A DNA stretch of 64,000 nt, taken from contig NZ_MWQE01000001.1 of assembly GCF_002210285.1 (NCBI RefSeq), forward strand, positions 806,001-870,000, in the 5' to 3' direction. A model generated the notes under the pieces. It worked only from the letters and a program-made list of their open reading frames with translations, made no database searches and was not told the origin of the DNA. Of the stretch, positions 15,782-24,298 are shown one piece after another. Made by a program: the position numbers and the translations under genes. Within the stretch, counting starts at the first letter, position 1, and each line of letters opens with the position of its first letter. The stretch comes from Fibrobacter sp. UWR2. GTDB taxonomy: Bacteria; Fibrobacterota; Fibrobacteria; Fibrobacterales; Fibrobacteraceae.

Positions 15782-17752
15782 CTATTTATAATAGTACTTG
15801 AGCCCGTTCGGGAATTCCAGCGTCTGCATGCCGCTTGTGCTGACCTGTGCCACGGAGGTCACGGAACCGCCATAGAGGATCATGCTGCCCGAGCCCTTCG
15901 GGGCGAATGCCGCATTTGCAGACCCGTAGGCAGTGCCTGCCGTGTAGCTTGTGGCGCTGCAGTTGGGGTATTCCTCGGTCTGGTTCCCGAACCCGAGGAA
16001 CACGCCGCCCGTAATGGTGAACCCGTTATCGGTATCGATGAGGCCACCGGCGCCGTTTATGGAGCAACCGCCGCTGCTGCTGCCACCGGGCGCTCTTCCG
16101 CCCATGCTTCCGCCGCTACTTGCAGGTATTTCTACGATGACTACGCCGCCGCTCTGTTTTGCCGTGCCGTTCGCGTCGAGCACGTCGATGTCGTTACCCG
16201 AGGCGCTGATATAGTGGTAGCCGCCGGTGATGACTATGTAGCCCTTGCTGCTGCTCTGCATGCCGCCACCCATGCTCCAGCCGCCTTGGCTGCTGCCCGT
16301 GCTGGTAGAGCCGTCGACAGAACCGCCTGCGGCATTCCATCCGTCATCGGTGCCGTATGTCGCGGTGACACCGCCTTCGGCGAAGATGTAGAACGCTTCC
16401 ATGCCTTCGCCTGCCTTCTCGACGTTCACGGTAGAACCCGAGAGGTACAGCGCGGAATCCGCATGGATGCCGTCGTCGCCCGCATTGACCTTGATATTGC
16501 CGCCGGTCAGGACTACGTTCAGGTCGCCATGGATGCCATCGCCGCTGGTCGTGGTGATGGTGATATTGCCCTTTTCGACATCGACAAGTTCCTTGCCCTT
16601 GAGGCCGTGGTTCTTTGCGGTTACGTTCACGGTGGTTTCACCGCGGAAGCGTAGGTCGTTGCTCGTATGGATTCCGTTGTTATAGTTGCCCTTCACGGTG
16701 AGAGTGCCTTCGCCCTTGATGGTGAGGTCGTCCTTCGCGTAGATGCAGGCGCTTGTGGTATCTACCTTGGTCTCGTTGCTTGCGTTCACGTAGGTGAAGG
16801 TCTTGGTGCGGTTACTTGCATCGGAGAGGGTGTTCTCGGTGCCGCTCTTGGCGACGACGAATGCCTTGCTCGCCATCTGCACGTAGATGACCGCATCGGT
16901 GTTGTTGGTGAGCGTGAGCCCGCGCAGGTTCAGGTACACGCCGCTGTCACTCTTGGGGGAGTATACGCGAATCTGTGCGTCGCTACCTGTGTAGCTACCG
17001 CTGAAGTCGTAGTCGCCCGCGCAGGTGATCAAGACTTCGCCGCCGTTCACTTGTACACAATTATTGTTGTTTGTGACCGTTGCTCCGCTTGCCGCGTAGG
17101 TGATTGTGGGGGTATTGCCGTTGCTGGGTTCAACGACAGGGTCGCTGCCCGTGCTGACGGAAGATGCAAGCACATTGCCAGTAGAAGATGTGGGTGTGCT
17201 GCCAGCAACACTACTGGAACTGGCATCATCGCCTGTGGCTTCGGACGAAGATGACGCGATAGCTTCTGTAAGGAACTGCTTGTTGCATTCGCCATCGAAG
17301 AAGAATGTCGCTCCATTTGTGTCGCGGTAGTAGGAAACATCTGCAAGCTTGTAAAGGAAGGTTGCCGTACCGGCATCACATGTGGCTGATGCAGAAGATG
17401 GAATGGCGGGTATATCTTCGGGAGGCAACGGTGCCGCACCCGGGTCCTGCGGGAATTCCGTTGCTGCGGAACTTGATGGCGCCTCTTCTGTGGGCGTGCC
17501 GATAGTGCCGTCCGGGTTAATCCAGAAGGCGAGATTCCCACTTGCGTCGAGGCACATGACTGTGGCTCCGTCGGCTGCGTAGAAGCCGGAGTACCCTTCG
17601 GCGAGGCAGATGTTGGCTGCCGTTTCGTTGCCTGTGGTGGCGCCGTCGCCGGCAGGGGCCTGTACGCCCGTGGAATCGTCGGAACATGCGGCCATTAGGC
17701 CGAATGCGAGAACAGAAGAAAGTGCAAGGCTCTTATGTTTTTTTGTAATCAT
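15782..17752 (-). CDS. Lipoprotein with carbohydrate-binding beta-helix (Cthe_2159-like)
   Basis: A 656-residue protein. MITKKHKSLALSSVLAFGLMAAC|SDDS is a lipoprotein signal (Cys23). Residues about 30-210 are a variable Ser/Pro/Ala-rich region with Cys pairs. Residues about 215-560 are a parallel beta-helix of the Cthe_2159 type (Pfam PF14262): GGEVLITCAGDYDFSG, ACIYAKDDLTIKGEGTL, KGNYNNGIHTSNDLRF, NHGLKGKELVDVEKG, SGDGIHGDLNVVLTGG, GDDGIHADSALYLSG. The Clostridium thermocellum founder binds acidic polysaccharides such as polygalacturonate. The C-terminal ~110 residues contain a Gly/Ser-rich loop (SSGGSMGGRAPGGSSSGG). GGGAAG precedes the ATG. It probably sits on the outer surface as a polysaccharide-binding protein. 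Confidence 0.85.
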   Translation of the reverse strand: MITKKHKSLALSSVLAFGLMAACSDDSTGVQAPAGDGATTGNETAANICLAEGYSGFYAADGATVMCLDASGNLAFWINPDGTIGTPTEEAPSSSAATEFPQDPGAAPLPPEDIPAIPSSASATCDAGTATFLYKLADVSYYRDTNGATFFFDGECNKQFLTEAIASSSSEATGDDASSSSVAGSTPTSSTGNVLASSVSTGSDPVVEPSNGNTPTITYAASGATVTNNNNCVQVNGGEVLITCAGDYDFSGSYTGSDAQIRVYSPKSDSGVYLNLRGLTLTNNTDAVIYVQMASKAFVVAKSGTENTLSDASNRTKTFTYVNASNETKVDTTSACIYAKDDLTIKGEGTLTVKGNYNNGIHTSNDLRFRGETTVNVTAKNHGLKGKELVDVEKGNITITTTSGDGIHGDLNVVLTGGNIKVNAGDDGIHADSALYLSGSTVNVEKAGEGMEAFYIFAEGGVTATYGTDDGWNAAGGSVDGSTSTGSSQGGWSMGGGMQSSSKGYIVITGGYHYISASGNDIDVLDANGTAKQSGGVVIVEIPASSGGSMGGRAPGGSSSGGCSINGAGGLIDTDNGFTITGGVFLGFGNQTEEYPNCSATSYTAGTAYGSANAAFAPKGSGSMILYGGSVTSVAQVSTSGMQTLEFPNGLKYYYK

Positions 17753-17975
17753 GGTAAACTTCCCTTTTTGCCAAACAACAACCCGGAATGGGTTCGTTTC
17801 TATTCAAAAAGTTACCAAGAGTTATCCGATTTTTTAGGTTATTTTATGCGGTTTTTGGAAAAAATTACATTGATAATTGGGCGGATTTGTTCCGTTTGGA
17901 ACGAAAGCGGACGAAAACAATCCTGTTGCGAAATTGACAACATTTTGTGCAATCAAAAAAAACTACATTGAGGTT

Positions 17976-19604
17976 ATGATTCTTGTAAAATCACGCACTC
18001 TGGCTTTGGCGACGGCCTTCATGTCGCTACTCCCGTTGCAGACACTTGCTGCATCTCCTGTTGTGGGCGTGGAACGCACGCATAACTTGCGCACGCTCGA
18101 AATGGCTCCGATGCTGTTCGAATACCACAGGCAGACCGTGGGCAGTGAACGCCAGTTCTTTACCTACCCGAGGCGCGATACTTCGTTTATCCGGCACTTT
18201 ACCGAAACGGAAGGCAAGGCGCTACTTTATTACGATAACTTGCGGGGCGGTGCGATTGCCGGGCGAGGGCTTGAACTTAAGTGTCATGAGGGCGATAGCG
18301 CTTGCGTCAAGAATCAAGAAGCCCTTGGTGCAGGGCGCCTGCCGAAGTTTGGTATTGCGACGAGTGTGGTGGGTGGCATTGATTACCGTGCCGGAGAGTA
18401 TGTTAACGACATCGACCGCCGTAGAGGTAAGTCGATGGGTGATACCATTTGGCCGAGTATCGATGGTGGTATTTACCTGCGCGGCTATGCTGATTCGCTA
18501 GAATTCGTGCTCGATGCCCGCATATACGATGAAGGCCATTCTGCAGTAAAGCCGAGGTCTTGGGACCGAGAATTTTTGGAGGTCCAGCGCGAAGAAAATA
18601 ATTCTGGAGTTGAATACACTAGCTATGCACGATACCGTACGCATTTCGCATTCAACTACGACTGGATTCGCGTTGACCTTGCCCGCGACGTGTTGCACTG
18701 GGGCCCTGGCTACTACAACAACTTGAGCTTGAACCAGTTTGCGCTCCCGTATAACATGCTTTCTGTTGATTTGCAGTTTGGCCCGCTTCGCGTATTCAGT
18801 TTTTACGGCGACCTGCGTATTGTAAATAATAGCATGAGCATGGACAATAAGGAAGACCGCAATATATTCGGCCATCGTTATGAACTTGCTATTGGAAACG
18901 GAACTTTCGGCATCAGCGAACTTACGGTTCTCTATGACAACCTGAAGCCTTGGCTTTTTGTTCCGACGGTGCCGCTGTTCATGGAAAAGGGTAACTATAG
19001 CGAAAATTCCAATAATGGTTCTCTTGCGTTTGACTTTAACTACCGATTGTTCAACATGGCGAGAATTTATACGGAATTTTTCTTGGACGATATGGAATCG
19101 CCCATAAGCCTTGTGAAAAACGATAACATCGAAGCCAAGTGGGCTTGGATGGTCGGTGCGCAGGTGGGCCATGACTTTATAGTGAAGGGGCATTTGCTAG
19201 AGGTGGGCTCCCTCGCAGAATATGCGCGCGTTGAACCCTATGTGTATTCGCATTTCGTGAAAAATACGGCGCAGATAGCGCATCTCGGTTACCCGCTTGG
19301 GAACCAGGGTGGCCCCAACAGCCAGACAATCGACTGGAATGTTTATGCACGCCTAGATAAGCATATTTATGCTTCGCTTCGCAATACTTGGTTCTGGAAG
19401 GGTAAGGATTACGGGAGCGCTGTGAACGATACGACTCCGGCCCATAACCACATGAAAATTCCAAAGAAGTTCCTTGATGGCGCGAAAATGCAATACTCGC
19501 TTACGCCTGCGATTAGTTATGAAGGGCAGTATGTGAGTTTTATGGGCGAGATAACCTTCATTGATGACCGCAAGGCGTATATCCGCGCCGGCTTTAAGTG
19601 GTGA
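17976..19604 (+). CDS. Outer-membrane beta-barrel, capsule assembly Wzi-like
   Basis: A 542-residue protein. MILVKSRTLALATAFMSLLPLQTLAA is the signal peptide. The remainder is made of alternating amphipathic strands ending in the aromatic-terminated IRAGFKW typical of OMPs. The run DWIRVDLARDVLHWGPGYY resembles the conserved FGR..WGPG region of Wzi, the outer-membrane lectin that holds capsular polysaccharide at the cell surface. Upstream in-frame starts (for example at 17877) would add a non-signal extension; the ATG at 17976 has TTGAGGTT before it. It is five bases before the U32 gene. Confidence 0.72.
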   Translation: MILVKSRTLALATAFMSLLPLQTLAASPVVGVERTHNLRTLEMAPMLFEYHRQTVGSERQFFTYPRRDTSFIRHFTETEGKALLYYDNLRGGAIAGRGLELKCHEGDSACVKNQEALGAGRLPKFGIATSVVGGIDYRAGEYVNDIDRRRGKSMGDTIWPSIDGGIYLRGYADSLEFVLDARIYDEGHSAVKPRSWDREFLEVQREENNSGVEYTSYARYRTHFAFNYDWIRVDLARDVLHWGPGYYNNLSLNQFALPYNMLSVDLQFGPLRVFSFYGDLRIVNNSMSMDNKEDRNIFGHRYELAIGNGTFGISELTVLYDNLKPWLFVPTVPLFMEKGNYSENSNNGSLAFDFNYRLFNMARIYTEFFLDDMESPISLVKNDNIEAKWAWMVGAQVGHDFIVKGHLLEVGSLAEYARVEPYVYSHFVKNTAQIAHLGYPLGNQGGPNSQTIDWNVYARLDKHIYASLRNTWFWKGKDYGSAVNDTTPAHNHMKIPKKFLDGAKMQYSLTPAISYEGQYVSFMGEITFIDDRKAYIRAGFKW

Positions 19605-19609
19605 CTTGT

Positions 19610-20926
19610 ATGAAGAAACCTGAACTTTTAGCGCCTGCGGGTGATTTGACCCGCATGAAGTACGCGTATGCCTACGGCGCAGATGCCGTATATGCGGGCC
19701 AACCTGCGTTTAGTTTGCGCTCGCGCGAAAACGGGTTCAAGAACCTCGATGACCTTGCTGAAGGTATCGCTTACGCGCACGCCCTCGGGAAAAAGTTTTA
19801 CCTTACGAGCAACGTGATTCCCCGTAATGTAAAGGTGGAGGCGTTCCAGAAGGCGCTTTTGCAGGCGATAGAACTTAAGCCCGATGCCCTTATTGTGGCA
19901 GACCCAGGCTTTGTTGGCTGGCTCCGTAAGACTTGCCCTGATGTAGAAATTCACTTGTCTGTACAAGCGAATACAACGAACTACCTTGCTGCAAAGTTTT
20001 GGTACGACCTAGGAGTACGGCGCATTATTTTGAGTCGAGAACTTCGTTTGTCTGAAATTTTAGAGATAAAGGAACAGTTGCCGGACCTCGAACTAGAGGT
20101 GTTCGTCCATGGTGCAGTTTGTATGGCTATGTCGGGACGTTGTATGCTTAGCAACTGGGTTACGCACCGCGATGCGAACCAGGGCGCTTGCGATAACAGC
20201 TGCCGTATGCCTTACCGCCTCTATGCGAATTCTGGCCCGCAGGCTCAAGATTATCGCGAACACGAGGGTGAATTTAGCTTGCAGCGTACCGATCGTCCTG
20301 AACTTCCGCCGGTCGCTTTGGACGAAGATACCTGGGGCACATACTTTATGAGTAGCCGTGACCTTTGTGCACTCGATGTCATACCTTCGCTTGTTCAAGG
20401 TGGGCTTGATTCTTTTAAAATTGAGGGCCGTACGCGTTCCGTTTACTACTTGAGTCAGGTGGTGCGCGCCTATCGTATGGCAATCGATGCTTCTGTGCAG
20501 GGGCTGGAATCGGGTGCGGAGTGCTCTCCGGAACTCATTCCGCAGGAATCCCGCAGGGCGATAAGCTTTGTAGATGGTCGCGGGTTCATGCCGGGGTTCT
20601 TGAAGGGGCCCTTGCCGCAAAATTACGAGTCTACTCATGTGGCTGCTCAAGGCGGGTGTGTCGCCGCGCAGGTTCTCGACTACGATCCGGTCTCGAATTC
20701 CTTCCGTGTGAACGTGAAGAATCCGTTCTCGATGGACGATAAGCTTGAACTGATGACCCCTTCGGGCATGGCTCCCTGTGAGGTTGCAGGACTTTTGGAT
20801 TTTCGCGGTGCTGCTGCCGATAGGTTGAACCCTGGTACGGAAGGTCGTGTTCTCGTGCAGGGCGATGTGCTTGGGAGCACAGGAAATGCCGAATTTGGCT
20901 TTTTTGTAAGGAAAATCACTGCATAA
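19610..20926 (+). CDS. Peptidase U32 family protein (TrhP/RlhA-like RNA hydroxylase)
   Basis: A 438-residue soluble protein. MKKPELLAPAGDLTRMKYAYAY is the TIM-barrel start typical of U32 proteins; GADAVYAG.P.FSLR follows. The family signature is present near residues 160-180: EVFVHGAVCMAMSGRCMLSN, plus GACDNSCRMPY, giving the four Cys that bind an iron-sulfur cluster in this family. Characterised members hydroxylate tRNA U34 (TrhP) or 23S rRNA (RlhA) with prephenate as oxygen or cofactor source. The ~440-residue length with a C-terminal small domain fits TrhP best. The GTG at 19598 would overlap the Wzi-like gene; the ATG at 19610 gives the standard N-terminus. Confidence 0.85.
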   Translation: MKKPELLAPAGDLTRMKYAYAYGADAVYAGQPAFSLRSRENGFKNLDDLAEGIAYAHALGKKFYLTSNVIPRNVKVEAFQKALLQAIELKPDALIVADPGFVGWLRKTCPDVEIHLSVQANTTNYLAAKFWYDLGVRRIILSRELRLSEILEIKEQLPDLELEVFVHGAVCMAMSGRCMLSNWVTHRDANQGACDNSCRMPYRLYANSGPQAQDYREHEGEFSLQRTDRPELPPVALDEDTWGTYFMSSRDLCALDVIPSLVQGGLDSFKIEGRTRSVYYLSQVVRAYRMAIDASVQGLESGAECSPELIPQESRRAISFVDGRGFMPGFLKGPLPQNYESTHVAAQGGCVAAQVLDYDPVSNSFRVNVKNPFSMDDKLELMTPSGMAPCEVAGLLDFRGAAADRLNPGTEGRVLVQGDVLGSTGNAEFGFFVRKITA

Positions 20927-20953
20927 AACACTTCAAATTCATAGATTTGTGGC

Positions 20954-21406
20954 ATGGCGGTTGATGAAGCGACAAAAAAGCAAGACGAGTTGGAGTTATA
21001 CCAAATTGACGACAAGGCTATTGTTCCCTTTTTTAGGGAACACTTGGAGGATTTGAAAAAATTCCTCGATTCCCACAAGGGCGAAAACTTATCGCTTCTG
21101 GAACTTTTGAAGCAGTTTATACGCACATATCGTCTTCCATTTAACATGCATCGTTATATGGAAGTACAGCGAACGTTCATACAACAGACACTGCGTAGCC
21201 AGCTTGAGAACCGCCAGGCGGCGGTGAGCAACTGGATCCAGGAACATGCGGGTAGGCATCGTGACCGCATGATCCAGCTGCAGTGCCTCTACCTCGAGCG
21301 TATCAAGGATTCGCTGATTCCTCAGGTGAAGGAATTGCTGGAACATCGTATAGAAGCTCTAAAAACAAGGGAATCAGACCATGATAATTCCCAGGGTGCC
21401 GCGTAG
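20954..21406 (+). CDS. Hypothetical helical protein
   Basis: A 150-residue, charged and predicted all-alpha cytoplasmic protein (FFREHLEDLKKFLDSHKG; QTLRSQLENRQAAVSNWIQE; ERIKDSLIPQVKELLEHRIEALK). No family recognised. It has no signal peptide. The ATG at 20954 is 27 bases after the U32 stop, and ATTTGTGGC precedes it without a strong Shine-Dalgarno. A hairpin with a U-tract follows (21435-21477). Confidence 0.6.
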   Translation: MAVDEATKKQDELELYQIDDKAIVPFFREHLEDLKKFLDSHKGENLSLLELLKQFIRTYRLPFNMHRYMEVQRTFIQQTLRSQLENRQAAVSNWIQEHAGRHRDRMIQLQCLYLERIKDSLIPQVKELLEHRIEALKTRESDHDNSQGAA

Positions 21407-21434
21407 GCGTCTGTCATACAGAATTTAAAGTTAT

Positions 21435-21477
21435 ATTTCCACCAGAAACAAGTTCAGCGTTCTAGTGGAAATTTTTT
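21435..21477 (+). terminator. Terminator/attenuator-like hairpin abutting the start codon of the AlgX-like gene
   Basis: A 13-bp inverted repeat with one mismatch (21435-21447 ATTTCCACCAGAA; 21460-21472 TTCTAGTGGAAAT) has a 12-base loop. It runs directly into a T run (21472-21477), and ATG is at 21478. The only purine-rich candidate ribosome binding site (GTGGAAA) is inside the 3' arm. It may terminate upstream transcripts, attenuate entry into the operon, or hide the ribosome binding site. Confidence 0.65.
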
Positions 21478-23490
21478 ATGACTTTTTTTTCAAGAAAGCA
21501 AAATTTATCGTGCATTGCTCCTGCGATGTTCTTTTCGGGGGTTTGTGCTGTTGCTCTTTCTTTCGGGCTGAGTGCCTGCGCCTCGGGTGATTCCCCGAAG
21601 CCCGCGACAGAATCGACGGCGATCCCCGCAAGTGTGTCGGGCGTGACGGCGTTACCGGTGGATTCGATGGTCCCGACGACCGTATTCGAGATGAAGGTCG
21701 TGGATGCCGACAGGCAGGTGCGTGTTGTTAGCAAGCCGACGCTTGCTGCTCTTGACTTTGCTGCTTACTTCGTGAACCCGATTCGCCTTGCGGGCAAGGA
21801 CGAAAGGCCCGAGAACTACAAGGGCGTGAAGGCTGGCGCGAAACTTGCCGAATACCCGTTTCCCATGCTGGACTCGCTTTCGGAATACGAACCTGCTGCT
21901 GTGGCAGGGCGCCAGCCTATGGCCTGGGAACCTCTTTCCAAGATTCTCTATGCGCAGACGGGTAACGATTCTCTAGCCCAGATGCTTGGTGCTATCGAGG
22001 CGGTCAAGTGGGACGAACCTGAGGTTTTCCGCGCTTTCCAGAGCGTAAGCCGCCTCTGGGGGATCCCGATGAGCGATGGTTCCGTCGAGTGGTGGGCAGA
22101 GGTGATGCCCGCACCCTGGACGGGGCGAACTGCGTTCTATGGAAGGTTGAAGTATGCATCGCGAGGTGAGACTGCCGAGGTGCTCAACTACTACCTGACT
22201 GCCGAGATGAATGCCGATGATGCCATGAACTGGGCGCGCACGCTTTCTTCTTACTGGTACCCGACGCTCAATACCGACCTGGAACCGCATACACCGGGAA
22301 GTTTCTGGCCAGAGGGCTCCAAGATGCAGCCCTTTGCCGTGATGCGCGGAAACCCGATGGGGAAACCCATGTGGATCGCTTTCGAGGTGCCTGCGTTCCG
22401 CCTGAGTGCAGAACAGCTCCGCGCGAAGGCCGTTGCCGATTCGCTTGCGGCTGCGGGCGAGGTGGTGCCGGTGAACCGCGCGCTCGACAGGGATTCCTCC
22501 TTCAGACTTTCGACGATTGCCTCGCTGGAAGGCAGTTGCCCCGCGAATGCAGAGACGGCGAAGTTCCGCACGGCACTGGAAAAGACGCTTGCGAAACTCC
22601 CGAAGGAACAGAACGCCTGGGCGACTGCAGGTGCATCGCCCGCGGAGACCTTCCTCTGGTTCCGCCGCAATGCGAACTACCTGCTTGCAGACAAGATAAC
22701 AGGGCAGGACAGCCTGCACAATCCGCTCCCGCGCCTGCTGGAACTTAAACACTACCTGGATTCCATCGGGGTGCAGTTGCTTGTGGTTCCTGTTCCCGTG
22801 AAGGAAGAAATTTACGGCGAGCGCCTTGTGGCAGGGACGCCTGCTGACCTCTGCGTGAACCCCGCGGGCCGCGAGTTTACCCGCGAGATGCTTGCTGCAG
22901 GGCTTGACGTACTCGATATCTACCCGGCGCTCATGGCGGCCAAGGCCGGCGACGAGCCTCCGCACTTTAGCTACCAGCGCTATGACACGCACTGGGCTCT
23001 CCCCGGAATGCTTGCCGCCATGGAACAGCTTGCCGCCCGCGTGACGCAATACGCATGGTATGGCGATGCCGGCGCCCAGCCGGGCTCGCTCAACATGCAG
23101 GAGACGACTACGATGCGCGAGGGTGACCTGGTGGCGCACTTGCCTGATGCCGAGAAGGCGAAATACCCCGCGGACACCTTGCCCGTAATGAAGATTCTCA
23201 AGGGTTCCGAACCCTACAAGGGCGGCAAGAATGCGCCTATCCTCCTGATGGGCGACTCGTTCACGGGCGTATTCGAGTCTGTGGACCAGAAGAGTGGCGG
23301 GCCGGGTTCGCTGCTCGCCTACGCGACCGGCCTCGACGTGCAGGTGCTGACCAGCTGGGGCGGCGGCCCCGGTGTTTATCACCGCATGATGAAGATGAAG
23401 AAGGATATGCAGAGCAAGAGACTCGTCATCTACATGATGACCGCTCGCGATTTCTGGCAGTCCCCGATGGAATGGGATGCGTTAAGGTAA
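21478..23490 (+). CDS. AlgX/AlgJ-like SGNH-hydrolase domain lipoprotein
   Basis: A 670-residue protein. Its lipoprotein signal ends FGLSAC|ASG (Cys about 34). Residues about 395-660 have the AlgX/AlgJ SGNH fold: LWFRRNANYLLADKITG, LLELKHYLDSIGVQLLVVPV, the catalytic Asp-His in YDTHWALPG (Asp503, His505) and the nucleophile Ser594 in LLMGDSFTG. AlgJ/AlgX O-acetylate alginate in the periplasm; relatives modify other polysaccharides. Residues 40-390 are unlike anything I recognise, with several Trp-rich stretches. It is the first of five tightly spaced genes. Spacing to the next gene is one base. Confidence 0.8.
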   Translation: MTFFSRKQNLSCIAPAMFFSGVCAVALSFGLSACASGDSPKPATESTAIPASVSGVTALPVDSMVPTTVFEMKVVDADRQVRVVSKPTLAALDFAAYFVNPIRLAGKDERPENYKGVKAGAKLAEYPFPMLDSLSEYEPAAVAGRQPMAWEPLSKILYAQTGNDSLAQMLGAIEAVKWDEPEVFRAFQSVSRLWGIPMSDGSVEWWAEVMPAPWTGRTAFYGRLKYASRGETAEVLNYYLTAEMNADDAMNWARTLSSYWYPTLNTDLEPHTPGSFWPEGSKMQPFAVMRGNPMGKPMWIAFEVPAFRLSAEQLRAKAVADSLAAAGEVVPVNRALDRDSSFRLSTIASLEGSCPANAETAKFRTALEKTLAKLPKEQNAWATAGASPAETFLWFRRNANYLLADKITGQDSLHNPLPRLLELKHYLDSIGVQLLVVPVPVKEEIYGERLVAGTPADLCVNPAGREFTREMLAAGLDVLDIYPALMAAKAGDEPPHFSYQRYDTHWALPGMLAAMEQLAARVTQYAWYGDAGAQPGSLNMQETTTMREGDLVAHLPDAEKAKYPADTLPVMKILKGSEPYKGGKNAPILLMGDSFTGVFESVDQKSGGPGSLLAYATGLDVQVLTSWGGGPGVYHRMMKMKKDMQSKRLVIYMMTARDFWQSPMEWDALR

Positions 23491-23491
23491 G

Positions 23492-24262
23492 ATGCTTGCC
23501 CGCCTCTCGTCGTTATTTTCCCGATTCTTTTGGCCGCTGTTGCTAATCCTGCTGGCGGTATCGCTCTCGCTCGTGCTGTGGACGGGACGTCCCGAAAGCG
23601 CGAAGTACGCCGAGATGGCGTGTACCTTCGAGAACCGCGCTCCCACATGCATTGATAGCGTTCGCGACTGGCGTGAAGGCCTTGCCTTCTATGACAGTAA
23701 TTTGTCTGTAACGCGCGATCCGCTGGCCTCACTGAAGTCGCTCCTGTGGGATTTCTGGAATATCGAATTTGCTGGGGCGGGCGAGGCGGCTGTTTCTGCG
23801 GAGGCGATCCTCCCGCTGCGGGTACTTGAAACCCGGAAGTCGGGCTGCATGGGGCTTTCGTGGCTTGCGATGATGGTCGCCGAAGCCCGCGGAATTCCGC
23901 TTGATGTGATTCTCCTGCCGGGGCACGTGTATTTGCGCTATGGCAAGGATGACGGCCGTGCGCAGGCCGGATTCGCTCCGAAGACGGTGAACCTGGAACC
24001 CAACCGACGCGGCTATACCTACTCCGATGAGGAATATCGCAAGAAGTACAAGGCGGGTCGCTGGACCGGCCTTGAGTTCAAGCCGCTTTTGCCTGCGCAG
24101 TTTATGGGCCTTGCCGCATTTGATATGGGTAACTTGTACCTGCAAACGGATCCGTCACGTGCCTTGCGCTGGTACCGGCTGGCCGGAGACCTTTTCCCTG
24201 AGTATCCGGGAATCGCCGAGAACCAGAAAATAGCGAAGAGACGCCTTCCGGACTCGCTTTAA
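23492..24262 (+). CDS. Membrane-anchored transglutaminase-like protein (SirB1 N-type)
   Basis: A 256-residue protein. Residues about 13-31 are one TM segment (FFWPLLLILLAVSLSLVLW), leaving a periplasmic domain. RVLETRKSGCMGLSWLAMMVAEARG with Cys119 and LPGHVYLRY with His145 match Transglut_core2 (the N-terminal domain of SirB1-like proteins). The end (YLQTDPSRALRWYRLAGDLFPEYPGI) is one TPR-like helix pair. Such domains may cleave or cross-link peptides, or be non-catalytic. Co-located with an AlgX-like protein and large lipoproteins, so it probably acts in the same envelope process (inference). Confidence 0.75.
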   Translation: MLARLSSLFSRFFWPLLLILLAVSLSLVLWTGRPESAKYAEMACTFENRAPTCIDSVRDWREGLAFYDSNLSVTRDPLASLKSLLWDFWNIEFAGAGEAAVSAEAILPLRVLETRKSGCMGLSWLAMMVAEARGIPLDVILLPGHVYLRYGKDDGRAQAGFAPKTVNLEPNRRGYTYSDEEYRKKYKAGRWTGLEFKPLLPAQFMGLAAFDMGNLYLQTDPSRALRWYRLAGDLFPEYPGIAENQKIAKRRLPDSL

Positions 24263-24298
24263 CCGGTCTGCACATTTCAAATAATCTATTTTAGTGAC

